A stretch of 64,000 bases of DNA, taken from contig NC_091094.1 in the NCBI RefSeq assembly GCF_024713975.1, positions 27,428,501 through 27,492,500 of the forward strand, given 5' to 3'. This stretch comes from Paralichthys olivaceus. Its lineage: Eukaryota; Chordata; Actinopteri; Pleuronectiformes; Paralichthyidae. This document shows, one piece after another, positions 10,379 to 21,633 of this stretch. A program made the position numbers and the translations under genes. Numbering within the stretch: the stretch's first letter is position 1; every line of letters starts with the position of its first letter. Under the pieces are notes generated by a model. The model ran no database searches. It was given only the letters and a program-made list of their open reading frames with translations, and was not told the DNA's origin.

Positions 10379-10677
10379 TCTATCGGTGTTTTCTGCTCAA
10401 TTTCCACCACAGAGCAAATCAGAAGTAATGCTAGCTGTCAAGGGGAGGCTTTGATCCAGATTGGGAGCCTATAACAACTATGAATGTTCTAACAGTGGGT
10501 CCTGGATAATAACAATTTCATAACACCCACACGCACCTTTGAATCTCTCTTCTGGAATCGCGCTCCTTGCAGCACATTCCTATCATTGGATTTGGCTCCT
10601 CCCAGAAAACCCATTATGGGAATCAGTGTTTATGGTGTATTTACCAGCCTCAGGCCCTGGGGGTCCACAGTATGTCA

Positions 10678-10750
10678 GTTTCTGTAGTGTAGTGGTTATC
10701 ACGTTCGCTTAACACGCGAAAGGTCCCCAGCTCGAAACTGGGCAGAAACA
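10678..10750 (+). tRNA. tRNA-Val-AAC: tRNA-Val (AAC), unit 6
   Basis: Same 73 nt as the copy at 496. Confidence 0.9.
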
Positions 10751-11212
10751 GCTACCTCTGTCTCAATTCTTTGCCAGACAACGGTAATATCTGCATCTCC
10801 ATTGATGTCGTTCACATTGAGTGCTTTTGGCAGATGTGGTGGCAACTTTGAGAAATTTACGGATGGCAAACTTTCCATTAGCTCTCAGGCTGTCACTGCT
10901 TTGTCTGTCACGCTCAGGCCAAGGTCATACAGGGCTCATCCCAGGGATTTGAAAGGAGACACCAGCAAAGAGAGGAACCTCCCAAATGGAAGCAGCATTA
11001 GAGATTCTGCCCGAGAGAGATTCTGCCCGAGAGAGATTTTGCCCGAGAGAGATTCTGCCCGAGGTATCCTATGCAGGTTGTTGCTTCTCTTTTTGAGAGA
11101 TTTGGGACAGTAAGCTATTCCTCATTTTTCACAAAGGACTCCTCCAATGGGAAAAAAGGAATGGGACCCAACGTGTATTAGTGGGTCAGCAGAAGTGTCT
11201 TGTGCCACGGAG

Positions 11213-11285
11213 GTTTCTGTAGTGTAGTGGTTATCACGTTCGCTTCACACGCGAAAGGTCCCCAGCTGGAAACTGGGCAGAAACA
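11213..11285 (+). tRNA. tRNA-Val-CAC: tRNA-Val (CAC) with C56G, unit 6
   Basis: Third copy with C56G, as at 4425. Probably weak or inactive. Confidence 0.75.
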
Positions 11286-12003
11286 TCTTTATGCCATGAT
11301 GCTTTTATCAAACACAGTGAGGTCCACCTGCTTGCGACTCAACTTATGTGTCTCCATTTGATATATTGGGTTTCAGAGACGGTGGTTCCAAGGCTGGATG
11401 AAGACAGTCACACTTGAGATCGTTCACAATGAGGGTTTTTGCAGATGGGGTGAAGAATTAGGGATGGCAACCTTTCCATTCGCTCTCAGGCAGAGTCACT
11501 GCTTTGCCTGTCACACTCAAGCTCAAGCCAAGGTCATGCAAGGCTCATCCCAGGGGTTTGAAAGGAGACAGCACCAAATAGAGGAACCTCCCAGATGGAA
11601 GCAGCATTACAGATTCTGAACTGCTTGTGGAACAGAAGATCATGATACCCTATGGTTCTTTGCTTTCTTCAGACTGGGAGGGACTTGCAGCCCTTTGTGA
11701 AAGAAAAGTTCACAACTTTGAGGTTTGATGAGTTCTGTTCCACCAGTGAGGCAGTGTCCTCAAGAGGGACCCGGAGGACAGTCCAGGAGTAGTATTCATC
11801 CCAAGTGCGGTATACTCGGAGCATATATGAAACCTTTGCAAATTGAGGGAACACAAAGTTGCCAATTTAAGCCCTCAGTCCAGTTGACTAGAGTAGAAAG
11901 CCAGTTTAACAAACCATTTGTCATCATCTCCCCAACAGAAAGTGTACAATGCGATAAACATCAGAACAGCGTCACCCGATGGCCGAGCTTGCTATGAAAT
12001 CAG

Positions 12004-12075
12004 TCCTCGTTAGTATAGTGGCAAGTATCTCCGCCTGTCACGCGGAAGACCGGGGTTCAATTCCCCGACGAGGAG
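12004..12075 (+). tRNA. tRNA-Asp-GTC: tRNA-Asp (GTC), unit 7
   Basis: Same 72 nt as the copy at 125. Confidence 0.95.
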
Positions 12076-12374
12076 TCTATCGGTGTTTTCTGCTCAATTT
12101 CCACCACAGAGCAAATCAGAAGTAATGCTAGCTGTCAAGGGGAGGCTTTGATCCAGATTGGGAGCCTATAACAACTATGAATGTTCTAACAGTGGGTCCT
12201 GGATAATAACAATTTCATAACACCCACACGCACCTTTGAATCTCTCTTCTGGAATCGCGCTCCTTGCAGCACATTCCTATCATTGGATTTGGCTCCTCCC
12301 AGAAAACCCATTATGGGAATCAGTGTTTATGGTGTATTTACCAGCCTCAGGCCCTGGGGGTCCACAGTATGTCA

Positions 12375-12447
12375 GTTTCTGTAGTGTAGTGGTTATCAAG
12401 TTCGCTTAACACGCGAAAGGTCCCCAGCTCGAAACTGGGCAGAAACA
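12375..12447 (+). tRNA. tRNA-Val-AAC: tRNA-Val (AAC) with C25A, unit 7
   Basis: One change from the copy at 496: C25 is A (base 12399), which breaks the G10-C25 pair at the base of the D stem. Private to this unit. Confidence 0.8.
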
Positions 12448-12909
12448 GCTACCTCTGTCTCAATTCTTTGCCAGACAACGGTAATATCTGCATCTCCATT
12501 GATGTCGTTCACATTGAGTGCTTTTGGCAGATGTGGTGGCAACTTTGAGAAATTTACGGATGGCAAACTTTCCATTAGCTCTCAGGCTGTCACTGCTTTG
12601 TCTGTCACGCTCAGGCCAAGGTCATACAGGGCTCATCCCAGGGATTTGAAAGGAGACACCAGCAAAGAGAGGAACCTCCCAAATGGAAGCAGCATTAGAG
12701 ATTCTGCCCGAGAGAGATTCTGCCCGAGAGAGATTTTGCCCGAGAGAGATTCTGCCCGAGGTATCCTATGCAGGTTGTTGCTTCTCTTTTTGAGAGATTT
12801 GGGACAGTAAGCTATTCCTCATTTTTCACAAAGGACTCCTCCAATGGGAAAAAAGGAATGGGACCCAACGTGTATTAGTGGGTCAGCAGAAGTGTCTTGT
12901 GCCACGGAG

Positions 12910-12982
12910 GTTTCTGTAGTGTAGTGGTTATCACGTTCGCTTCACACGCGAAAGGTCCCCAGCTCGAAACTGGGCAGAAACA
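12910..12982 (+). tRNA. tRNA-Val-CAC: tRNA-Val (CAC), unit 7
   Basis: Same 73 nt as the copy at 1031. The spacer behind it has CCCAAATGG, a marker of the right-hand unit type, amid left-type markers. Confidence 0.9.
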
Positions 12983-13700
12983 TCTTTATGCCATGATGCT
13001 TTTATCAAACACAGTGAGGTCCACCTGCTTGCGACTCAACTTATGTGTCTCCATTTGATATATTGGGTTTCAGAGACGGTGGTTCCAAGGCTGGATGAAG
13101 ACAGTCACACTTGAGATCGTTCACAATGAGGGTTTTTGCAGATGGGGTGAAGAATTAGGGATGGCAACCTTTCCATTCGCTCTCAGGCAGAGTCACTGCT
13201 TTGCCTGTCACACTCAAGCTCAAGCCAAGGTCATGCAAGGCTCATCCCAGGGGTTTGAAAGGAGACAGCACCAAATAGAGGAACCTCCCAAATGGAAGCA
13301 GCATTACAGATTCTGAACTGCTTGTGGAACAGAAGATCATGATACCCTATGGTTCTTTGCTTTCTTCAGACTGGGAGGGACTTGCAGCCCTTTGTGAAAG
13401 AAAAGTTCACAACTTTGAGGTTTGATGAGTTCTGTTCCACCAGTGAGGCAGTGTCCTCAAGAGGGACCCGGAGGACAGTCCAGGAGTAGTATTCATCCCA
13501 AGTGCGGTATACTCGGAGCATATATGAAACCTTTGCAAATTGAGGGAACACAAAGTTGCCAATTTAAGCCCTCAGTCCAGTTGACTAGAGTAGAAAGCCA
13601 GTTTAACAAACCATTTGTCATCATCTCCCCAACAGAAAGTGTACAATGCGATAAACATCAGAACAGCGTCACCCGATGGCCGAGCTTGCTATGAAATCAG

Positions 13701-13772
13701 TCCTCGTTAGTATAGTGGCAAGTATCTCCGCCTGTCACGCGGAAGACCGGGGTTCAATTCTCCGACGAGGAG
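13701..13772 (+). tRNA. tRNA-Asp-GTC: tRNA-Asp (GTC) with a T-stem wobble, unit 8
   Basis: One change from the copy at 125: C to T at base 13761, turning one G-C pair of the T stem into G-U. The stem still forms; it also alters one B-box base. Confidence 0.9.
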
Positions 13773-14071
13773 TCTATCGGTGTTTTCTGCTCAATTTCCA
13801 CCACAGAGCAAATCAGAAGTAATGCTAGCTGTCAAGGGGAGGCTTTGATCCAGATTGGGAGCCTATAACAACTATGAATGTTCTAACAGTGGGTCCTGGA
13901 TAATAACAATTTCATAACACCCACACGCACCTTTGAATCTCTCTTCTGGAATCGCGCTCCTTGCAGCACATTCCTATCATTGGATTTGGCTCCTCCCAGA
14001 AAACCCATTATGGGAATCAGTGTTTATGGTGTATTTACCAGCCTCAGGCCCTGGGGGTCCACAGTATGTCA

Positions 14072-14144
14072 GTTTCTGTAGTGTAGTGGTTATCACGTTC
14101 GCTTAACACGCGAAAGGTCCCCAGCTCGAAACTGGGCAGAAACA
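14072..14144 (+). tRNA. tRNA-Val-AAC: tRNA-Val (AAC), unit 8
   Basis: Same 73 nt as the copy at 496. Confidence 0.9.
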
Positions 14145-14606
14145 GCTACCTCTGTCTCAATTCTTTGCCAGACAACGGTAATATCTGCATCTCCATTGAT
14201 GTCGTTCACATTGAGTGCTTTTGGCAGATGTGGTGGCAACTTTGAGAAATTTACGGATGGCAAACTTTCCATTAGCTCTCAGGCTGTCACTGCTTTGTCT
14301 GTCACGCTCAGGCCAAGGTCATACAGGGCTCATCCCAGGGATTTGAAAGGAGACACCAGCAAAGAGAGGAACCTCCCAAATGGAAGCAGCATTAGAGATT
14401 CTGCCCGAGAGAGATTCTGCCCGAGAGAGATTTTGCCCGAGAGAGATTCTGCCCGAGGTATCCTATGCAGGTTGTTGCTTCTCTTTTTGAGAGATTTGGG
14501 ACAGTAAGCTATTCCTCATTTTTCACAAAGGACTCCTCCAATGGGAAAAAAGGAATGGGACCCAACGTGTATTAGTGGGTCAGCAGAAGTGTCTTGTGCC
14601 ACGGAG

Positions 14607-14679
14607 GTTTCTGTAGTGTAGTGGTTATCACGTTCGCTTCACACGCGAAAGGTCCCCAGCTCGAAACTGGGCAGAAACA
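14607..14679 (+). tRNA. tRNA-Val-CAC: tRNA-Val (CAC), unit 8
   Basis: Same 73 nt as the copy at 1031. Confidence 0.9.
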
Positions 14680-15397
14680 TCTTTATGCCATGATGCTTTT
14701 ATCAAACACAGTGAGGTCCACCTGCTTGCGACTCAACTTATGTGTCTCCATTTGATATATTGGGTTTCAGAGACGGTGGTTCCAAGGCTGGATGAAGACA
14801 GTCACACTTGAGATCGTTCACAATGAGGGTTTTTGCAGATGGGGTGAAGAATTAGGGATGGCAACCTTTCCATTCGCTCTCAGGCAGAGTCACTGCTTTG
14901 CCTGTCACACTCAAGCTCAAGCCAAGGTCATGCAAGGCTCATCCCAGGGGTTTGAAAGGAGACAGCACCAAATAGAGGAACCTCCCAGATGGAAGCAGCA
15001 TTACAGATTCTGAACTGCTTGTGGAACAGAAGATCATGATACCCTATGGTTCTTTGCTTTCTTCAGACTGGGAGGGACTTGCAGCCCTTTGTGAAAGAAA
15101 AGTTCACAACTTTGAGGTTTGATGAGTTCTGTTCCACCAGTGAGGCAGTGTCCTCAAGAGGGACCCGGAGGACAGTCCAGGAGTAGTATTCATCCCAAGT
15201 GCGGTATACTCGGAGCATATATGAAACCTTTGCAAATTGAGGGAACACAAAGTTGCCAATTTAAGCCCTCAGTCCAGTTGACTAGAGTAGAAAGCCAGTT
15301 TAACAAACCATTTGTCATCATCTCCCCAACAGAAAGTGTACAATGCGATAAACATCAGAACAGCGTCACCCGATGGCCGGGCTTGCTATGAAATCAG

Positions 15398-15469
15398 TCC
15401 TCGTTAGTATAGTGGCAAGTATCTCCGCCTGTCACGCGGAAGACCGGGGTTCAATTCCCCGACGAGGAG
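15398..15469 (+). tRNA. tRNA-Asp-GTC: tRNA-Asp (GTC), unit 9
   Basis: Same 72 nt as the copy at 125. Confidence 0.95.
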
Positions 15470-15768
15470 TCTATCGGTGTTTTCTGCTCAATTTCCACCA
15501 CAGAGCAAATCAGAAGTAATGCTAGCTGTCAAGGGGAGGCTTTGATCCAGATTGGGAGCCTATAACAACTATGAATGTTCTAACAGTGGGTCCTGGATAA
15601 TAACAATTTCATAACACCCACACGCACCTTTGAATCTCTCTTCTGGAATCGCGCTCCTTGCAGCACATTCCTATCATTGGATTTGGCTCCTCCCAGAAAA
15701 CCCATTATGGGAATCAGTGTTTATGGTGTATTTACCAGCCTCAGGCCCTGGGGGTCCACAGTATGTCA

Positions 15769-15841
15769 GTTTCTGTAGTGTAGTGGTTATCACGTTCGCT
15801 TAACACGCGAAAGGTCCCCAGCTCGAAACTGGGCAGAAACA
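15769..15841 (+). tRNA. tRNA-Val-AAC: tRNA-Val (AAC), unit 9
   Basis: Same 73 nt as the copy at 496. Confidence 0.9.
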
Positions 15842-16303
15842 GCTACCTCTGTCTCAATTCTTTGCCAGACAACGGTAATATCTGCATCTCCATTGATGTC
15901 GTTCACATTGAGTGCTTTTGGCAGATGTGGTGGCAACTTTGAGAAATTTACGGATGGCAAACTTTCCATTAGCTCTCAGGCTGTCACTGCTTTGTCTGTC
16001 ACGCTCAGGCCAAGGTCATACAGGGCTCATCCCAGGGATTTGAAAGGAGACACCAGCAAAGAGAGGAACCTCCCAAATGGAAGCAGCATTAGAGATTCTG
16101 CCCGAGAGAGATTCTGCCCGAGAGAGATTTTGCCCGAGAGAGATTCTGCCCGAGGTATCCTATGCAGGTTGTTGCTTCTCTTTTTGAGAGATTTGGGACA
16201 GTAAGCTATTCCTCATTTTTCACAAAGGACTCCTCCAATGGGAAAAAAGGAATGGGACCCAACGTGTATTAGTGGGTCAGCAGAAGTGTCTTGTGCCACG
16301 GAG

Positions 16304-16376
16304 GTTTCTGTAGTGTAGTGGTTATCACGTTCGCTTCACACGCGAAAGGTCCCCAGCTCGAAACTGGGCAGAAACA
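16304..16376 (+). tRNA. tRNA-Val-CAC: tRNA-Val (CAC), unit 9
   Basis: Same 73 nt as the copy at 1031. Confidence 0.9.
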
Positions 16377-17094
16377 TCTTTATGCCATGATGCTTTTATC
16401 AAACACAGTGAGGTCCACCTGCTTGCGACTCAACTTATGTGTCTCCATTTGATATATTGGGTTTCAGAGACGGTGGTTCCAAGGCTGGATGAAGACAGTC
16501 ACACTTGAGATCGTTCACAATGAGGGTTTTTGCAGATGGGGTGAAGAATTAGGGATGGCAACCTTTCCATTCGCTCTCAGGCAGAGTCACTGCTTTGCCT
16601 GTCACACTCAAGCTCAAGCCAAGGTCATGCAAGGCTCATCCCAGGGGTTTGAAAGGAGACAGCACCAAATAGAGGAACCTCCCAGATGGAAGCAGCATTA
16701 CAGATTCTGAACTGCTTGTGGAACAGAAGATCATGATACCCTATGGTTCTTTGCTTTCTTCAGACTGGGAGGGACTTGCAGCCCTTTGTGAAAGAAAAGT
16801 TCACAACTTTGAGGTTTGATGAGTTCTGTTCCACCAGTGAGGCAGTGTCCTCAAGAGGGACCCGGAGGACAGTCCAGGAGTAGTATTCATCCCAAGTGCG
16901 GTATACTCGGAGCATATATGAAACCTTTGCAAATTGAGGGAACACAAAGTTGCCAATTTAAGCCCTCAGTCCAGTTGACTAGAGTAGAAAGCCAGTTTAA
17001 CAAACCATTTGTCATCATCTCCCCAACAGAAAGTGTACAATGCGATAAACATCAGAACAGCGTCACCCGATGGCCGAGCTTGCTATGAAATCAG

Positions 17095-17166
17095 TCCTCG
17101 TTAGTATAGTGGCAAGTATCTCCGCCTGTCACGCGGAAGACCGGGGTTCAATTCCCCGACGAGGAG
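17095..17166 (+). tRNA. tRNA-Asp-GTC: tRNA-Asp (GTC), unit 10
   Basis: Same 72 nt as the copy at 125. Confidence 0.95.
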
Positions 17167-17465
17167 TCTATCGGTGTTTTCTGCTCAATTTCCACCACAG
17201 AGCAAATCAGAAGTAATGCTAGCTGTCAAGGGGAGGCTTTGATCCAGATTGGGAGCCTATAACAACTATGAATGTTCTAACAGTGGGTCCTGGATAATAA
17301 CAATTTCATAACACCCACACGCACCTTTGAATCTCTCTTCTGGAATCGCGCTCCTTGCAGCACATTCCTATCATTGGATTTGGCTCCTCCCAGAAAACCC
17401 ATTATGGGAATCAGTGTTTATGGTGTATTTACCAGCCTCAGGCCCTGGGGGTCCACAGTATGTCA

Positions 17466-17538
17466 GTTTCTGTAGTGTAGTGGTTATCACGTTCGCTTAA
17501 CACGCGAAAGGTCCCCAGCTCGAAACTGGGCAGAAACA
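17466..17538 (+). tRNA. tRNA-Val-AAC: tRNA-Val (AAC), unit 10
   Basis: Same 73 nt as the copy at 496. Confidence 0.9.
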
Positions 17539-18000
17539 GCTACCTCTGTCTCAATTCTTTGCCAGACAACGGTAATATCTGCATCTCCATTGATGTCGTT
17601 CACATTGAGTGCTTTTGGCAGATGTGGTGGCAACTTTGAGAAATTTACGGATGGCAAACTTTCCATTAGCTCTCAGGCTGTCACTGCTTTGTCTGTCACG
17701 CTCAGGCCAAGGTCATACAGGGCTCATCCCAGGGATTTGAAAGGAGACACCAGCAAAGAGAGGAACCTCCCAAATGGAAGCAGCATTAGAGATTCTGCCC
17801 GAGAGAGATTCTGCCCGAGAGAGATTTTGCCCGAGAGAGATTCTGCCCGAGGTATCCTATGCAGGTTGTTGCTTCTCTTTTTGAGAGATTTGGGACAGTA
17901 AGCTATTCCTCATTTTTCACAAAGGACTCCTCCAATGGGAAAAAAGGAATGGGACCCAACGTGTATTAGTGGGTCAGCAGAAGTGTCTTGTGCCACGGAG

Positions 18001-18073
18001 GTTTCTGTAGTGTAGTGGTTATCACGTTCGCTTCACACGCGAAAGGTCCCCAGCTCGAAACTGGGCAGAAACA
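18001..18073 (+). tRNA. tRNA-Val-CAC: tRNA-Val (CAC), unit 10
   Basis: Same 73 nt as the copy at 1031. Confidence 0.9.
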
Positions 18074-18791
18074 TCTTTATGCCATGATGCTTTTATCAAA
18101 CACAGTGAGGTCCACCTGCTTGCGACTCAACTTATGTGTCTCCATTTGATATATTGGGTTTCAGAGACGGTGGTTCCAAGGCTGGATGAAGACAGTCACA
18201 CTTGAGATCGTTCACAATGAGGGTTTTTGCAGATGGGGTGAAGAATTAGGGATGGCAACCTTTCCATTCGCTCTCAGGCAGAGTCACTGCTTTGCCTGTC
18301 ACACTCAAGCTCAAGCCAAGGTCATGCAAGGCTCATCCCAGGGGTTTGAAAGGAGACAGCACCAAATAGAGGAACCTCCCAGATGGAAGCAGCATTACAG
18401 ATTCTGAACTGCTTGTGGAACAGAAGATCATGATACCCTATGGTTCTTTGCTTTCTTCAGACTGGGAGGGACTTGCAGCCCTTTGTGAAAGAAAAGTTCA
18501 CAACTTTGAGGTTTGATGAGTTCTGTTCCACCAGTGAGGCAGTGTCCTCAAGAGGGACCCGGAGGACAGTCCAGGAGTAGTATTCATCCCAAGTGCGGTA
18601 TACTCGGAGCATATATGAAACCTTTGCAAATTGAGGGAACACAAAGTTGCCAATTTAAGCCCTCAGTCCAGTTGACTAGAGTAGAAAGCCAGTTTAACAA
18701 ACCATTTGTCATCATCTCCCCAACAGAAAGTGTACAATGCGATAAACATCAGAACAGCGTCACCCGATGGCCGAGCTTGCTATGAAATCAG

Positions 18792-18863
18792 TCCTCGTTA
18801 GTATAGTGGCAAGTATCTCCGCCTGTCACGCGGAAGACCGGGGTTCAATTCCCCGACGAGGAG
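18792..18863 (+). tRNA. tRNA-Asp-GTC: tRNA-Asp (GTC), unit 11
   Basis: Same 72 nt as the copy at 125. Confidence 0.95.
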
Positions 18864-19162
18864 TCTATCGGTGTTTTCTGCTCAATTTCCACCACAGAGC
18901 AAATCAGAAGTAATGCTAGCTGTCAAGGGGAGGCTTTGATCCAGATTGGGAGCCTATAACAACTATGAATGTTCTAACAGTGGGTCCTGGATAATAACAA
19001 TTTCATAACACCCACACGCACCTTTGAATCTCTCTTCTGGAATCGCGCTCCTTGCAGCACATTCCTATCATTGGATTTGGCTCCTCCCAGAAAACCCATT
19101 ATGGGAATCAGTGTTTATGGTGTATTTACCAGCCTCAGGCCCTGGGGGTCCACAGTATGTCA

Positions 19163-19235
19163 GTTTCTGTAGTGTAGTGGTTATCACGTTCGCTTAACAC
19201 GCGAAAGGTCCCCAGCTCGAAACTGGGCAGAAACA
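19163..19235 (+). tRNA. tRNA-Val-AAC: tRNA-Val (AAC), unit 11
   Basis: Same 73 nt as the copy at 496. Confidence 0.9.
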
Positions 19236-19697
19236 GCTACCTCTGTCTCAATTCTTTGCCAGACAACGGTAATATCTGCATCTCCATTGATGTCGTTCAC
19301 ATTGAGTGCTTTTGGCAGATGTGGTGGCAACTTTGAGAAATTTACGGATGGCAAACTTTCCATTAGCTCTCAGGCTGTCACTGCTTTGTCTGTCACGCTC
19401 AGGCCAAGGTCATACAGGGCTCATCCCAGGGATTTGAAAGGAGACACCAGCAAAGAGAGGAACCTCCCAAATGGAAGCAGCATTAGAGATTCTGCCCGAG
19501 AGAGATTCTGCCCGAGAGAGATTTTGCCCAAGAGAGATTCTGCCCGAGGTATCCTATGCAGGTTGTTGCTTCTCTTTTTGAGAGATTTGGGACAGTAAGC
19601 TATTCCTCATTTTTCACAAAGGACTCCTCCAATGGGAAAAAAGGAATGGGACCCAACGTGTATTAATGGGTCAGCAGAAGTGTCTTGTGCCACGGAG

Positions 19698-19768
19698 GTT
19701 TCTGTAGTGTAGTGGTTATCACGTTCGCTTCACATTAAAGGTCCCCAGCTCGAAACTGGGCAGAAACA
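19698..19768 (+). pseudogene. tRNA-Val (CAC) pseudogene, unit 11
   Basis: Only 71 nt: after the anticodon loop the sequence reads CACATTAAAG instead of CACACGCGAAAG. The 3' strand of the anticodon stem (GCGAA) is gone, so the arm cannot pair and a functional tRNA is excluded. A and B boxes are untouched, so it might still recruit TFIIIC as well as its siblings do. Confidence 0.9.
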
Positions 19769-20487
19769 TCTTTATGCCATGATGCTTTTATCAAACACAG
19801 TGAGGTCCACCTGCTTGCGACTCAACTTATGTGTCTCCATTTGATATATTGGGTTTCAGAGACGGTGGTTCCAAGGCTGGATGAAGACAGTCACACTTGA
19901 GATCGTTCACAATGAGGGTTTTTTGCAGATGGGGTGAAGAATTAGGGATGGCAACCTTTCCATTCGCTCTCAGGCAGAGTCACTGCTTTGCCTGTCACAC
20001 TCAAGCTCAAGCCAAGGTCATGCAAGGCTCATCCCAGGGGTTTGAAAGGAGACAGCACCAAATAGAGGAACCTCCCAAATGGAAGCAGCATTACAGATTC
20101 TGAACTGCTTGTGGAACAGAAGATCATGATACCCTATGGTTCTTTGCTTTCTTCAGACTGGGAGGGACTTGCAGCCCCTTGTGAAAGAAAAGTTCACAAC
20201 TTTGAGGTTTGATGAGTTCTGTTCCACCAGTGAGGCAGTGTCCTCAAGAGGGACCCGGAGGACAGTCCAGTAGTAGTATTCATCCCAAGTGCGGTATACT
20301 CGGAGCATATATGAAACCTTTGCAAATTGAGGGAACACAAAGTTGCCAATTTAAGCCCTCAGTCCAGTTGACTAGAGTAGAAAGCCAGTTTAACAAACCA
20401 TTTGTCATCATCTCCCCAACAGAAAGTGTACAATGCGATAAACATCAGAACAGCGTCACCCGATGGCCGAGCTTGCTAGGAAATCAG

Positions 20488-20530
20488 TCCTCGTTAGTAT
20501 AGTGGCAAGTATCTCCGCCTGTCACGCGGA
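20488..20530 (+). pseudogene. tRNA-Asp (GTC) 5' part, unit 12, split by a transposon
   Basis: Bases 1-43 of the Asp gene, matching the copy at 125 up to and including CGCGGA (38-43, the 3' strand of the anticodon stem). The rest of the gene lies 2.9 kb away at 23434. The A box remains here, while the B box is on the far side of the insertion. Confidence 0.95.
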
Positions 20531-20619
20531 GGCCAGTCGCGTATAGCCGTAGAGGACTGACAGCCAATCAGATTGCAGCATGCTGTGTCCCGTCTCTCTG
20601 GTGCTGCTGAACGCGCTGC

Positions 20620-20666
20620 AGAAGCCTTGTAAGACAGGGGAGTGGGTTTGATTCCCACTAGAAGCA
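20620..20666 (+). other. tRNA-like 3' half inside the transposon
   Basis: GTGGG and CCCAC close a seven-base loop TTTGATT (20642-20658), a perfect T arm with a near-consensus B box (GGTTTGATTCC). Upstream is a CTTGTAA stretch like a Thr-type anticodon loop. Downstream is TAGAAGCA, like an acceptor 3' strand. I find no matching 5' half or A box, so this is a fragment or a chance arm, possibly of a tRNA-derived SINE or part of the transposon end. Confidence 0.35.
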
Positions 20667-20975
20667 AATATAGTTTATGTTTTCTTGATTTGATCAAATG
20701 TTTTGAACTTTATACAATTAAAATGGTATTTAATTCTATTTCATCTGTTTGTTGGGCTCCTTTCCATTCTATGGTACACTTGTTTAATTCATTAAATACT
20801 TAATACAGTTCTGAAGCAAGGCTAACATGCTCACAAAAATAATAACACAAATAAAACACAAACTAAATATATATAAATGGCAGCGTAATGTTAAACATAA
20901 CAGTTATCAATTCCTTAGTTTGGAATGAAATTGAAATAAAACACAAAGTCAAATGTGTTCTGGCTTTTATAGTTT

Positions 20976-20981
20976 TTATTC
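20976..20981 (-). promoter_or_regulatory. AATAAA polyadenylation signal candidate of the transposon gene
   Basis: TTTATT on the + strand, about 50 bp beyond the end of the minus-strand reading frame that stops at 21034. Confidence 0.35.
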
Positions 20982-21033
20982 TTTATACAGAATTGACAAT
21001 TAAAATAAACATAAACATAAACAACTGTCATTG

Positions 21034-21561
21034 TCATTTTTTTTGCACCATCCATCTATTTCGTTCAGCCTCAAACCATTGGGAAGCTTGGAACTCGCTC
21101 CAGGTCATCTCCTTGACCATGCCCTGTGCCTTGAAGAAAGAGAAAACTCTGGAGGGGCAGTAGATATATTTCCCTTGTACTCCAGGGAAGCAGGTGTGGA
21201 TGTGAGGGCTGTTAGGGCCCTGCTTTAGAGGCTGGTGACAAAACCTGCACAGGCGACCAGATGGCAGAGGCTCTGTGGCGCTTCTTTTTTTCCTCTCTGA
21301 CCCTTTTGCACTCTGCAGCCCTCTTCTTGGCAGCATCAAGTTCCCGCTGGAAATATGTAGAAGCAGCAAAGTCTTGGAATGACATTCTGGATTCTTTGAG
21401 CCCTTCCTCGGCATACATCTTGAAGACTCTTGTGGAGCAGTAAAAATAATTAGCAGATGGCGATTGATAGTAAAAATGAACAGAAGAGCCATCGCCAAGG
21501 AAGCGGGACTTTGGCTGGCCACAGGCTAAGCAGTTCCTGGTTAATTTCCTCTGCGTCTGCG

Positions 21562-21633
<72 letters not shown>

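Larger units (their letters stand above)
1..20530 (+). repeat. Asp/Val/Val tRNA macrosatellite, left part (units 0-11 and first half of the unit 12 Asp gene)
   Basis: Head-to-tail units of 1697 bp, nearly identical to each other. Positions 1-124 are the tail of a further unit, so the array runs out of the window to the left. Each unit is: Asp(GTC); a 299-bp spacer; Val(AAC); a 462-bp spacer holding paralogous block 1 and a 16-bp minisatellite; Val(CAC); a 718-bp spacer holding paralogous block 2. Asp genes start every 1697 bp from 125 to 18792, then at 20488 (1696 bp). Markers of this left type are five T before GCAGATGGGG, CCCAGATGG, AGCCCTTTG and CCAGGAGTAG. From within unit 11 the markers switch to those of the right part. 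Confidence 0.97.

Noticed and set aside
21556-21633. polyQ/(CAA)n tract as a host disease-type repeat gene
   Set aside because: It lies inside the transposon exon in frame with the Cys/His domains, so it belongs to the element.
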